64,000 bases of DNA from an uncultured Ruminococcus sp. (GTDB taxonomy: Bacteria; Bacillota; Clostridia; Oscillospirales; Ruminococcaceae). Location of the stretch: assembly GCA_934474025.1 (NCBI GenBank), contig CAKSMF010000004.1:1-64000 (forward strand). Reading direction: 5' to 3'. Shown piece after piece: positions 34,094 to 43,738 of this stretch; the stretch's first letter is position 1, and each line of letters begins with the position of its first letter. The notes beneath the pieces were generated by a model. That model saw only the letters and a list, made by a program, of their open reading frames with translations. It did not search any database and was not told the DNA's origin. The position numbers and the translations under genes were made by a program.

Positions 34094-35289
34094 AAAAAGG
34101 CAATAATGAAGGTTCAATCCGCAGACGTTCCAACGGCACATGGGAGGGACGTTATTCGGATGGTCGTGATGACAACGGCAGACAGATTCAGCGTTCCGTT
34201 TATGGTAAAACACGTAAGGAAGTCGCTGAAAAACTCAATGCTGTACTCCACAACAAACAGACAGGTTCTTATGTTACTCCGAACAGACTTCTGCTGAAAG
34301 AATGGCTTATTCAGTGGCTTCAGAACTACGCTTCCGTAAGTGTCAGACCGTCCACCTACATAAGCTATGAGGGGTACGTCCATAACCACATTATCCCGAT
34401 ATTGGGCGATATTCCGATACAGCAGATTACTCCTGCCGTGATTCAGAACTTCTATAACCAGAAATTTGAAAACGGAAGAACCGACGGCAAAGGTGGTCTT
34501 TCGGCTAAAACAATCCGAAATCTTCACAATATGCTTCATCAGGCTATGGAGCAGGCTTGTATCAACGGAATAATCATGAACAATCCTACTCACGGAACGG
34601 CAATTCCACGTCAGGAGAAAAAGGAAATGAGAGTACTTTCCATTGACGAACAGGCAAAACTTTTAAGTGTTATACATACCCACAGGCTCGGATTTGCAAT
34701 TCTTTTTGACCTTGCAACAGGCTTACGTATTGGCGAACTCTGTGCATTACGCTGGACTGATGTAAACTTCAACAAGGGTACTATTAAAATCAGCAGAACT
34801 TTACAGCGTATAAAGAAAAACCTGAATGAACTTGAAGAAATCGACGATGACGACGAAGATGTCTGCTCCACTACCCTTATTGAAGGCAATGTCAAAACTC
34901 CGAAAGGCTACAGGGAGATTCCGATTCCGCAGAATGTATGGACAAAACTCCTTGAACACAAAGAACGTCAACAACAGGAATATATGGCTTTGGGTGTTCC
35001 TGTTATGCCTAATGGATTTGTGTTCTCAATGCCGTTCGGTACTTGTGTTGAACCACATACGATGCGTGACGCTCTCAATTATCTGCTTAAAATTGCAGAA
35101 ATTGAACACGCCAACTTCCATGCACTCCGTCATACTTTCGCAACAAGAGCTATTGAAAACGGTGTGAATGTCAAAGCACTCAGCGACATCTTAGGACACG
35201 CAACTGTACAGATAACTATGGATTTGTATTGCCATTCCTCACTCGACCTTATGCGTGACAGCATGAATAAAATTGCTGGTCTTTTCTAA
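34090..35289 (+). CDS. int: Tyrosine integrase
   Basis: 399 residues. N-terminal AP2-like arm (GSIRRRSNGTWEGRYSDG), SAM-like core-binding domain, and catalytic domain with Arg in TGLRIGELCALRW, HALRHTFATRAIE, LGHATVQITMDLYCHSS (nucleophile Tyr). This is the Tn916/phage-type family. It would insert and excise the island together with the Xis protein. It lies at the right end of the mobilization region, so one attachment site is expected just past 35.3 kb. The left boundary is not resolved. Confidence 0.93.
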   Translation: MKKGNNEGSIRRRSNGTWEGRYSDGRDDNGRQIQRSVYGKTRKEVAEKLNAVLHNKQTGSYVTPNRLLLKEWLIQWLQNYASVSVRPSTYISYEGYVHNHIIPILGDIPIQQITPAVIQNFYNQKFENGRTDGKGGLSAKTIRNLHNMLHQAMEQACINGIIMNNPTHGTAIPRQEKKEMRVLSIDEQAKLLSVIHTHRLGFAILFDLATGLRIGELCALRWTDVNFNKGTIKISRTLQRIKKNLNELEEIDDDDEDVCSTTLIEGNVKTPKGYREIPIPQNVWTKLLEHKERQQQEYMALGVPVMPNGFVFSMPFGTCVEPHTMRDALNYLLKIAEIEHANFHALRHTFATRAIENGVNVKALSDILGHATVQITMDLYCHSSLDLMRDSMNKIAGLF

Positions 35290-35294
35290 ATATG

Positions 35295-35316
35295 GGCGGA
35301 GCATTGTTGCTCCGCC
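35295..35316. terminator. Terminator between int and the MBL gene
   Basis: GGCGGAGC (35295-35302) and GCTCCGCC (35309-35316) form a perfect 8-bp stem followed by TTTATTTTT. It serves the integrase and possibly the convergent gene. Confidence 0.9.
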
Positions 35317-35317
35317 T

Positions 35318-36019
35318 TTATTTTTCCTGAAATAATGTAGCAAGTTTTATATCCGTATTTTCTATTATTTTTTCGATTTCTGCCTCGTTGTCAATGTGCA
35401 TGAGATAAATATTCATACCATTTTGGGTAAGGTTAACAAGTTCGGGAAGTATATCTTTTATGTACAGATGAACGTCGCTTTTATAGTATGAAGCCTCTGT
35501 ATACAGATAATCGCCATTTTTTAACAGCGGAATAAACGGTGCAAGAACTGCTGTATCTCCGGTATATACGACATTCTTTCCATTAATTTTCAGGTGATAG
35601 CCAAAACACCTTCCGTCCAGCGTTTCAGTATGACGTGTGAGAACTGATGAAACAAGCCACTTTTTGCTAAGTTCACCGACAGTTGTAATACTGAACCACT
35701 TTTTTTCACAGCCTTCTATATTCCTGAGAAGCATATTCAAATCATTTTCCACCTGTTCCGACGGTGCAACAACAGTAACTTTTTTATTCAGTGCAAACCA
35801 CGCATATTGCAGCATTGTCCCGATTCCTCCGATGTGGTCACCGTGTGTATGTGTTACCAGAATAAATATATTTTCAAATTCTGATAATCCTTTCATTTTC
35901 TTGACTTTCTGAAAAGACGCTGCTGGACAGTCCAGAAGAATCAAATCGTTTCCATAAATAAAAAATGCGGAGTTATGTTCATCAGCAAAAGCAGAGCCAC
36001 GTCCCAAAAATTCCAACAT
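35318..36019 (-). CDS. MBL-fold metallo-hydrolase
   Basis: 233 residues. THTHGDHIGG is the HxHxDH zinc motif of the metallo-beta-lactamase fold; GDTAVLAPF and YLMHIDN provide later ligands. It resembles RNase Z/PhnP-like soluble hydrolases. Its start is 4 bp after the stop of the giant helicase gene, so they are co-transcribed. MBL nucleases or phosphodiesterases could process nucleic acid or a nucleotide signal; the partner suggests DNA or defence, but this is inference. Confidence 0.85.
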   Translation of the reverse strand: MLEFLGRGSAFADEHNSAFFIYGNDLILLDCPAASFQKVKKMKGLSEFENIFILVTHTHGDHIGGIGTMLQYAWFALNKKVTVVAPSEQVENDLNMLLRNIEGCEKKWFSITTVGELSKKWLVSSVLTRHTETLDGRCFGYHLKINGKNVVYTGDTAVLAPFIPLLKNGDYLYTEASYYKSDVHLYIKDILPELVNLTQNGMNIYLMHIDNEAEIEKIIENTDIKLATLFQEK

Positions 36020-36023
36020 ATTA

Positions 36024-39000
36024 TCAGCTCCTTTTTTTAAAATAAATATCAGGAAGTATTACCGCAGACTCATCAGTATCATCTTTTCCTTTCCATGCAC
36101 AAATGAATCTGACTTTTGCATTATAAGGATAATATCCTTCTGATATAATTTTCTTAATTCTTTCATTGCAAGCTGATGAAAACTGCAATACAGGCAATGC
36201 TTTATTTTGCGCCTCAAAATAAAGTTTACTGCCTCTAATGCTCAGATGCAATCCACTATAAAGTTTCAGTATTAACTGCTTTTTATCCTTGAAGTAATCA
36301 AGAAATACATCTCTATGAGACAACTGTAATATCAGTTCATCGGGATTAGGATAGGAGATATAATCATTTTCAAAACACGTTGACATTTCGGAATACTTGT
36401 CGAATTGTTGCCCTGAATAATGAATATGAAGCAATTTTTTAGCACGTGTAATGCCTACATAAATTTTTCTTTTAGCCTCATCATTATCAATAGGAACATT
36501 ATTCAACAGCATAAAAACATTGTCAAATTCCCTGCCTTTTGATTTGTGCATAGTTGAAACGGTAATAATACCCTGTTCACTTTTACAAAAATCTTCAAGT
36601 TTGGATTCATGCAGAAATATAAGTAAATCAGTGCGATATATTTTAGTATTTGTCTGTCTGAACGTATCCAATATATCAAGCAAATCAGGCAAAAACTCAC
36701 TTTTTGAATACCTTTCCTTTAATTGTTCAACAGCGTTATCCCATTGTTTATCACTTATAACAGGTAATGCATTATCTGTTTCAAGTTTTTTTATAAAAAA
36801 TCTTATTTCTGCAATATTATACATATCGAAGTCGTCATTTGACTGAATAAGCTTAGACGGAATATTTTTCTGTTTCAGCAATCCTAAAACAGTCAGAGCC
36901 TCCTGATTAGTGTTTGTCAGAACACAAGTTGTACCCTTAACTGATGATGAAATAATATCATTAACAATAGGAATTTCCATATTACAACTACTGTGCCTTA
37001 TAATTTTAATCTCACCATCATTTTCTGAAACAGGATTTATATTTTCGGTTTTCATTCTTTGAGAAATATCACTTACAAATCTGTTTGCAAAATTAACAAC
37101 ATTGCAACAACTTCTGTAATTATCAACAAGAGAATATCGTACAGCATTATGGTTTGTTATAAACGACCTTAGATACTTTGAATCTGAGCCCCTGAACTGA
37201 TAAATATTCTGGTCATCATCGCCGACTGCAATAATACGCATATCTTCGTTCCTTGCCATTAAAGCTCTAACCAGGTTATATTCATTTTTATCCATATCCT
37301 GAGCTTCATCAATTACAAGAACAGTTTTGGTTATTCTGCCAAGGTCAACATCGCCATTTTGAATCAGTTCCGCAGCATCTCTTACAATATTTTCAGAATC
37401 CTGCAAATTTCCGATTTTTCCAATCAAATCAAAACAATATGAATGAAATGTTTTTATTTCAATAAAATGTGCTGCATTACCAATAAGTTCACGTAAACGC
37501 TGTTTAAATTCAATTGCAGCAGCTCTTGAAAATGTCAACATCAACAATTGCTCATGTTTTACATCTTCCAATAAAAGCAATGCCGCTAATTTATGTACTA
37601 ATACTCTTGTTTTTCCACTTCCCGGACCTGCCGTCACAACAATATATTTTGCTGAATTATCGTTTATGATTTCAAGCTGTTTTGATGAAAGCGTATCAAA
37701 AAGCTGATGATATTTTTCAGGAGTAATATTACGTTCTATTTGTACAGCACGTTCACCGGAAAAATAATGTGACAGAAACTTTTTATAATCCATTTGGAAA
37801 TAGTCATTTACAAAATTCAATGCTGATTTGTAATCACGAACCATCATATTTGCATACTCTCCAATTATATGTATCTGCTGGATTTTATGCTTGTAAAATT
37901 CATTAAGTTGCTTATAATCATCATTTTTATAACGAATCTGATTGTTAAGAATGAGTCGCTTTAATCTCATACCATTATACAGAACAAGAAATCCACCTTC
38001 TAATTTTACAGCACCTATTTTTGACAAGAATAACAATACTTCCTCAATATCATTTTCGGAAATATCAGAATTAAATTGAGAATTATATGCAAGTTTCAAT
38101 TCAAGCTCAGAAAAACCGACCAGTATTTCTTCTGCTCCGCTTGCCTGAAAATTACTGTGCCTAAACAGATAATGAACGATAAATTCTGCAATTTTGTAGC
38201 TTTTCATTCGTTTTTGAGCAAGATTTTTAAGTTTGATTTTCAGAACAATAGTTACTTTTTTTGTTTCCTCGTCCTGCTCTTTTTCAATGTAGCTTTTTAT
38301 AGTCCAGTAATAAAACATCGTTTTTATTGCATTAACTGTACTTGATTTAATACCATTTGCAAGTGCAGAATCGTTCAGTTCTTTATAATTTATGCAAAAA
38401 TTATCCTCATCTAAATTTTCAAGCAAAAACTGTTCAAGTGCCTGAAACTTATGCAAAACCAAAAGTGATTTATTTACTGTATCAGTTTTCAGAATATACG
38501 CCGTCAAATCCTTTGCATCTGAAAGAATTCCCTCTCCTCGCATCTGCTGAACAGCATTAAGAATTTCAGATTTTTCTATACCAAGACGGTCTGCCAGATA
38601 GTCAATTCTCGATTCTGCATCGCCATTATCAGCATTGGAAATACTTTTACTTGAAATCAAAGATTTAATAATCCGTTTAGCCGTCTGCTGTTCAATATCA
38701 TTTGCAAATCTGTGAGAATTCTCAATTTTTTTAGCTGCTTCCATCATATTTTTAACGAGAATACTTGTTGCATATATTCTTGGAACATTTTTTCCCCTTT
38801 TAATATATCCAGCGTTTTCAAGAGCCTGAATAGCCGTCTTTACTCTGGTTTCAATATCGGCAACACTATCGTCCCAACCTGCCTGACGTGCAACTTCCAA
38901 TGGTGAACAGCATATTTCTGGTCTTGTCTTTGTCAAAGTTTTTATAGCTTTCCATACTTGCTGTATTTCATTCATACTTAATTTTGTCTGATTCAATAAA

Positions 39001-40790
39001 ATAAAATGTTTATCTAAATCGTTATTGTTAAACAACACATAGCATTCTGCCCGTAATGACTGGTCACGACCTGCTCTTCCAGCCTCCTGAATGTAATTTT
39101 CAAGCGAATCTGATATATCATAGTGTACAACAAGCCCGACATTTGATTTATCAACTCCCATGCCAAATGCCGATGTTGCAACAATTATCTGTACTTCATC
39201 ATTAATAAAAGCTTCCTGATTAGTCTGCTTTTCACTGCTCTCCATTTTGCCATTAAAAGCTCTTGCCTTAAAGCCATCATTTGTCAGCTTTTCTGCAATC
39301 TGTCGTGTACGTTTTGTTCTGGAAACATAAACTATAGTCGGACAATTCTTTTGTTCTATAAGCATACGTAATGTATCATATTTTTCATCATCATTTTCCT
39401 TATAAAACACATTATAATGAAGATTTGTCCTTGTTGCATCTGTTGCAAATAATTCAAGTTTCAATCCAAGCTTTTTATAAAAATAATCTTTTATGTCGCT
39501 TATTACTTTTTGCTTGGCAGTTGCTGTAAAGCAAGATACAGGTATATGACAATCATTGCCCTTCTTTTCCTGCAATTCACGGATAAAATCACCGATGTAC
39601 AGATAATCGACACGGAAATCCTGTCCCCATGCTGAAAAACAGTGAGCCTCATCTATTACAAATCTTGTAATTTTTCTTGATAGAAACAGCCTTTCTATTG
39701 TCACTGAGCGAAGTGATTCAGGAGAAATATAAAGTATTGATGCAATTCCGCTTTCAACACGTTCTATCGCCTCGGCTCTTTCAATTGGACTAAGCAAACC
39801 ATTTATTGTAACTGCATCTGCAATGCCCTTTTTCTCAAGATTATCTACCTGGTCTTTCATAAGAGACTGTAGTGGTGAAATTACAACTGTTAATCCTTTT
39901 TCTGTTTCACCAGCCATAAGGGCTGGAATCTGAAATGTCAGTGACTTGCCTCCGCCGGTCGGAAATATTGCCAGAAGCGATTTATGAGAAACAGCAGCGT
40001 TCACTGCATTTTCCTGCAATGGTTCATCATTATACTTGCGAAAATATGGATATCCGAAATATTTACGCAGATATTTTGTCGGGTTCAGTTGTTCTTTACA
40101 ATATTTACATTTGCCACAAGGTGTGTTTCTTAAAAGCCTTACAATATTATCGACTTTTGGATAATTCATCATTACCCATTTAGGTATCAATGAATGTTCT
40201 TGATTTGCAGAAATAAAAGCAAGACAATATGCAAGTTCAACGGGATTGGATAAAGCTAAGTTAAACAAATTGGCACTTTCACATATTTTACCAAAGAAAT
40301 ATGACGAGATTGTTGCATCCAGTTCGCATTTCTCAGAGAACTCCAGATACTGAAAAAATCCTGAAAAATATGGTGACTCATGTAATAATGTATAATATAT
40401 CTTTTTTAAATCATTGTCCAGCTCATTAAAAGCATTTACTTCATCACAAAACAACTCCATAGCTTTTAAAGTATCATTCAGAGGATTATTCAATTCATCA
40501 CTTTGAAGCTTGTCATCTTTTAAAAGTGCATGATATGGCTTATTTGGAAACATCAGTGGTGAAAGATAAAGCGTATCAATAAAAATAAATTTATCAGGAA
40601 TATCTATATATTTTAAATCATGGTCAATTATATTGTGACCACAAATAAATTTAGCATATGAAATAAATTCTAAAAATATTGATGAAATATGAGTATGTAA
40701 TTTACCATTCTTCTCATTTACTGCTCCATAATCATAAACCTTATTATCAGATTCACTAACTTCTGTATCTATAAAAAAAATTGATTCCAT
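36024..40790 (-). CDS. DEDD exonuclease-RecQ helicase-UvrD helicase fusion
   Basis: 1588 residues with three enzymatic parts. Residues 1-110 look like a DEDD-type 3'-5' exonuclease (FFIDTEVSESD, ICGHNIIDHDLKYI). Residues about 250-800 are a RecQ-type SF2 helicase: Walker A FPTGGGKSLT (about 275), VIDEAHCFSAWGQDFR (about 378), MGVDKSNVGLVVHYD, QEAGRAGRDQ. Residues about 1040-1520 are a UvrD/Rep SF1 helicase: AGPGSGKTRV (about 1053), VIDEAQDMDK, GDDDQNIYQFRGS, VSTMHKSKGREFD. A Cys cluster (CGKCKYC, about residue 220) precedes RecQ. Fusing two helicases of different superfamilies with a nuclease is rare but known in some gut bacteria. It sits next to CBASS genes, which suggests a defence or phage-DNA-processing role. 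Confidence 0.85.
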   Translation of the reverse strand: MESIFFIDTEVSESDNKVYDYGAVNEKNGKLHTHISSIFLEFISYAKFICGHNIIDHDLKYIDIPDKFIFIDTLYLSPLMFPNKPYHALLKDDKLQSDELNNPLNDTLKAMELFCDEVNAFNELDNDLKKIYYTLLHESPYFSGFFQYLEFSEKCELDATISSYFFGKICESANLFNLALSNPVELAYCLAFISANQEHSLIPKWVMMNYPKVDNIVRLLRNTPCGKCKYCKEQLNPTKYLRKYFGYPYFRKYNDEPLQENAVNAAVSHKSLLAIFPTGGGKSLTFQIPALMAGETEKGLTVVISPLQSLMKDQVDNLEKKGIADAVTINGLLSPIERAEAIERVESGIASILYISPESLRSVTIERLFLSRKITRFVIDEAHCFSAWGQDFRVDYLYIGDFIRELQEKKGNDCHIPVSCFTATAKQKVISDIKDYFYKKLGLKLELFATDATRTNLHYNVFYKENDDEKYDTLRMLIEQKNCPTIVYVSRTKRTRQIAEKLTNDGFKARAFNGKMESSEKQTNQEAFINDEVQIIVATSAFGMGVDKSNVGLVVHYDISDSLENYIQEAGRAGRDQSLRAECYVLFNNNDLDKHFILLNQTKLSMNEIQQVWKAIKTLTKTRPEICCSPLEVARQAGWDDSVADIETRVKTAIQALENAGYIKRGKNVPRIYATSILVKNMMEAAKKIENSHRFANDIEQQTAKRIIKSLISSKSISNADNGDAESRIDYLADRLGIEKSEILNAVQQMRGEGILSDAKDLTAYILKTDTVNKSLLVLHKFQALEQFLLENLDEDNFCINYKELNDSALANGIKSSTVNAIKTMFYYWTIKSYIEKEQDEETKKVTIVLKIKLKNLAQKRMKSYKIAEFIVHYLFRHSNFQASGAEEILVGFSELELKLAYNSQFNSDISENDIEEVLLFLSKIGAVKLEGGFLVLYNGMRLKRLILNNQIRYKNDDYKQLNEFYKHKIQQIHIIGEYANMMVRDYKSALNFVNDYFQMDYKKFLSHYFSGERAVQIERNITPEKYHQLFDTLSSKQLEIINDNSAKYIVVTAGPGSGKTRVLVHKLAALLLLEDVKHEQLLMLTFSRAAAIEFKQRLRELIGNAAHFIEIKTFHSYCFDLIGKIGNLQDSENIVRDAAELIQNGDVDLGRITKTVLVIDEAQDMDKNEYNLVRALMARNEDMRIIAVGDDDQNIYQFRGSDSKYLRSFITNHNAVRYSLVDNYRSCCNVVNFANRFVSDISQRMKTENINPVSENDGEIKIIRHSSCNMEIPIVNDIISSSVKGTTCVLTNTNQEALTVLGLLKQKNIPSKLIQSNDDFDMYNIAEIRFFIKKLETDNALPVISDKQWDNAVEQLKERYSKSEFLPDLLDILDTFRQTNTKIYRTDLLIFLHESKLEDFCKSEQGIITVSTMHKSKGREFDNVFMLLNNVPIDNDEAKRKIYVGITRAKKLLHIHYSGQQFDKYSEMSTCFENDYISYPNPDELILQLSHRDVFLDYFKDKKQLILKLYSGLHLSIRGSKLYFEAQNKALPVLQFSSACNERIKKIISEGYYPYNAKVRFICAWKGKDDTDESAVILPDIYFKKRS

Positions 40791-40878
40791 AACATCATCC
40801 TACTTTCGATATTTACTATATTATATCATATGTGTATAATGTTTTCAACTTTTTTAACATAAAAATTCAAACAGAAGT

Positions 40879-40902
40879 CATATCAGTGGGACTGCTGATA
40901 TG
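40879..40902. terminator. Hairpin upstream of the helicase fusion
   Basis: CATATCAG and CTGATATG form a perfect 8-bp stem followed by GTATTTTAT. It lies in the 646-bp gap between the helicase fusion and the CBASS operon, and its orientation is uncertain. Confidence 0.5.
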
Positions 40903-41160
40903 GTATTTTATAAGATTTCGTCACTATGTACAATAAAATTACTAATTATTTATCATTAAACCACTATAATCAGTTGTTTTTAAATAATTTTTAAATAAAT
41001 ATTTGTGCATATTGCTATTTACTGTTTCTTAATTCTTTTGTAAAACGATATGTTTGTTAACTCGAGTCAACACAAAAATTATAAAAATAGCTCCATACCC
41101 ATAAACTCAAAACTCCGTAAGGGTATGGTAAGGGTATGAAGTATCATTTTATGTTATGTA

Positions 41161-41207
41161 GACAAAAAAGTATCCTCGCAAACAACGTGTTTACGAGGAA
41201 TTTTGTC
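41161..41207. terminator. Long inverted repeat after the CBASS operon
   Basis: GACAAAA and TCCTCGCAAACA are mirrored by TGTTTACGAGGA and TTTTGTC with one mismatch and small bulges. It is a strong bidirectional terminator, or the trace of an element end. The sequence before it contains a tandem GGGTATGG/GGGTATGA run at 41119-41139. Confidence 0.7.
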
Positions 41208-41282
41208 TTGTGACTATGAAATAGATGATATTGAAAAGTGCCTGTTTTTCAAGGCTTTTAAGCATTTCATTGTTTAGAAAAC

Positions 41283-41406
41283 TTATTTTTTCTTAATAGT
41301 AACGCCTTTAGAACCTCCGACCTCAGTTGGCCTGTGGTTCTTTTCTTTCAATCAAGCTGACCACATCGCTTTCCTCAGCAAGGTATTTATCATACAGATC
41401 ATCTGC
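41283..41406 (-). pseudogene. Frameshifted 3' end of an unidentified gene
   Basis: On the minus strand ADDLYDKYLAEESDVVSLIE continues as RKEPQ, and then, one frame away, TEVGGSKGVTIKKK before a TAA at 41283-41285. The charged tail is coding-like, but the family is not recognised. No start is present. Confidence 0.4.
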
Positions 41407-41436
41407 CTAAGTTAGCACATATGCCAAATTGTTATG

Positions 41437-41931
41437 TCAAATTACTTCATCAAACGAAATAATTGTTTCTTTTGCGATGACTATAACCGTTTGCAACCAA
41501 TTTTTTTTATTTCCACCAATAATCACAAGAATGGGTTCAGGACAATTTAGTTTCTTGTTTTGCGAGAGTGAAATCATTTGTTTAATATCTGAACCACTTG
41601 GATTGGGCAATGAATTAGGATGATAATGCCACTCTCCCAAGTAATAATATCCATCTTTCCATAGCGTGTCCAGTCTTTTTTGCAATCCCTTAATGCCTCT
41701 TTTAAAAAGAGCTTTTTTCTTAACAGAATCAGCAGGAGAATTAGAGATTTCTGAAATATGCGCGGTCAATCCATCATCTGAGTACTTGCCTATTATAATA
41801 CCACCTGTTTCATATGGATTTGATTCTTCACATAACTTATGTAAAAGATCAAGCTGTTCATTTGACAATTCAATCTGTAAATTTGTATCAGAATTATAAA
41901 ACACCAATTCAATCACTCTCACATTTATCAA
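41437..41931 (-). CDS. cap3: CBASS Cap3, JAB/JAMM isopeptidase
   Basis: 164 residues with the complete JAMM zinc site: Glu 41 in YETGGIIIGKY, His 102 and His 104 in GEWHYHPNS, Ser 112 and Asp 115 in NPSGSD. Cap3 removes the CD-NTase from the targets to which Cap2 conjugates it. It overlaps cap2 by 23 bp and is the last gene of the operon. Confidence 0.92.
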   Translation of the reverse strand: MINVRVIELVFYNSDTNLQIELSNEQLDLLHKLCEESNPYETGGIIIGKYSDDGLTAHISEISNSPADSVKKKALFKRGIKGLQKRLDTLWKDGYYYLGEWHYHPNSLPNPSGSDIKQMISLSQNKKLNCPEPILVIIGGNKKNWLQTVIVIAKETIISFDEVI

Positions 41932-43738
41932 TTAAGGAGTACCCCTCGTAATAATCACTTTCTTTCTGCTTATATATCAAAGATACTTGTTTTGTTTGTC
42001 CCTTACTGATATATTTTTCAATATTCTTTACAGCGATAGAAGCTGCCATCCATATATCATCACTGCGAGCAGGAAACGTTGGATGCCAGCATCCCATACC
42101 ATCTCTGGGTAAACTATTTTCGTCAATCCCTTGCAAATCAGCTTCAGTATACGGTGAGATAAACTCATAAAATTTGTTAAAATTATAAATATTATTATTT
42201 TGCATATTGATATAAAGATTTTTTGCACCAAATCCTACAGATACCGATATCAAAAAATGAGGACGTTTCAATTCAATGCTACTGAGCGTATTCAAAACGC
42301 TATCTTCGCCGGTACAATCAATAATTATATCATATTTTTCTATGTCTATGTTCGTATGTGGCACATCACTTTCAATAGTCAACGATAGTTGGTTGCTAAT
42401 TGGTTTGACTTCAGCATGAGGCATGATGGTATTCAAATGTGAGCATAGAGAACAGCATTTGTTACCACCAATAGAATTAAGATTAAGTGTATGTCTTGAT
42501 AAATTCCCCACTTTGAATATATCACTGTCGGCTATTGAAAGATTATATATTCCAGCTCTAACCATTATTTCTGCAATAGAAGATCCAATACAACCAGCAC
42601 CAATCAAAAGAATTCTTTTCCTTTGCATTGTTTTAGACATTTTACCTCGTTGAGATATTTCTTCTTGATTCCAATTCTCAGATAAGATCCAATCTATTCG
42701 TCTATGAGGTTTAAAAACTTCAGTAATATCTCTGTGCCAGTATCCTGTGTTATTGTTTCTGAAACCTTTTGGGAATTGACGACCATGTGATAGTATCGGA
42801 AGAAGAAAGGCTTTCCAGTAAATAATTTCATTCTCTTGAAACCAATATTTCGGAATTGAAAATCCCAAAAGGAATAAGTGAGGTATTCCATCACGCAAAT
42901 ATTTGGAACTCTCCTTAAGTATTAATTTAATATCACAGCCCTGGGATTCACAAACTTCAAGTAATTCTTCCCATGTTTCAGGAACTTGCCAATCACGTAG
43001 CACAGGAACACTCTTTAATAAAACCCATGGTGATTTTACTATCTTTATGGAATTCTGTTCTTCTAAAGCAGTTCCCCAATGAGAGTAATGAACAGGTTTA
43101 TTATCAAACGAATAAAAAGTTTTAGGATAATAGATCGTAGAATTCGATTTATAGCAATCAATATCAACTATACCACATCTACAATCAGTATCCTCCCACT
43201 GCATATAAGATACGGTGTCCTCAGAAAAAGCAAGTTGACTGTTGAGTAAAATGTTATCATTAAATTCCGGCAGCTCAAATAATTCATTACTATTGACTAA
43301 GCAGTCATTAGCAGCAGAATATAGCCATTCAATAGCTCTTTGTACATGAAATAGCATTCTGCCTTCAACAGAAAATGGCTCAGGATTAAGGGAAGACAAA
43401 GTATTGACATCAACACATAATGCACCACTTCGCCATAACCCGTTTTTATTGATGGAGTAATTATTTGATTGATGATACAATGTTGTTGTAATACTGTTCT
43501 CAATGTCGGGATATATTTTTACTTTACCTTGAGGATATATAGGTTCTACCACAACATACCATTGTGATGTGATTGGAAAATATCTATTTTCTGTTTTAAC
43601 AGTTATTAATATATGATAATACCATAGCTTATTTTCGCTATCAAATTGCCAGTCATCTATCATTTGTACTACAGGGTACAAACTATCAAGTTCTCTTCGA
43701 GCTGTTTTCAGTCGCTTAATAACCTCATCTTCATTCAT
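41909..43738 (-). CDS. cap2: CBASS Cap2, fused E2-E1 ubiquitin-conjugating-like enzyme
   Basis: 609 residues. The N-terminal E2-like domain carries the catalytic Cys 108 in WRSGALCVDV. The C-terminal E1-like ThiF domain has the ATP site RILLIGAGCIGSSIAEIM, SADSDIFKVGNLSRH-type residues and a late candidate catalytic Cys in DGMGCWHPTFPA. In type II CBASS this enzyme attaches the C-terminus of the CD-NTase to target molecules and primes it. The gene starts right at the stop of the CD-NTase gene. Confidence 0.92.
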   Translation of the reverse strand: MNEDEVIKRLKTARRELDSLYPVVQMIDDWQFDSENKLWYYHILITVKTENRYFPITSQWYVVVEPIYPQGKVKIYPDIENSITTTLYHQSNNYSINKNGLWRSGALCVDVNTLSSLNPEPFSVEGRMLFHVQRAIEWLYSAANDCLVNSNELFELPEFNDNILLNSQLAFSEDTVSYMQWEDTDCRCGIVDIDCYKSNSTIYYPKTFYSFDNKPVHYSHWGTALEEQNSIKIVKSPWVLLKSVPVLRDWQVPETWEELLEVCESQGCDIKLILKESSKYLRDGIPHLFLLGFSIPKYWFQENEIIYWKAFLLPILSHGRQFPKGFRNNNTGYWHRDITEVFKPHRRIDWILSENWNQEEISQRGKMSKTMQRKRILLIGAGCIGSSIAEIMVRAGIYNLSIADSDIFKVGNLSRHTLNLNSIGGNKCCSLCSHLNTIMPHAEVKPISNQLSLTIESDVPHTNIDIEKYDIIIDCTGEDSVLNTLSSIELKRPHFLISVSVGFGAKNLYINMQNNNIYNFNKFYEFISPYTEADLQGIDENSLPRDGMGCWHPTFPARSDDIWMAASIAVKNIEKYISKGQTKQVSLIYKQKESDYYEGYSLIDKCESD

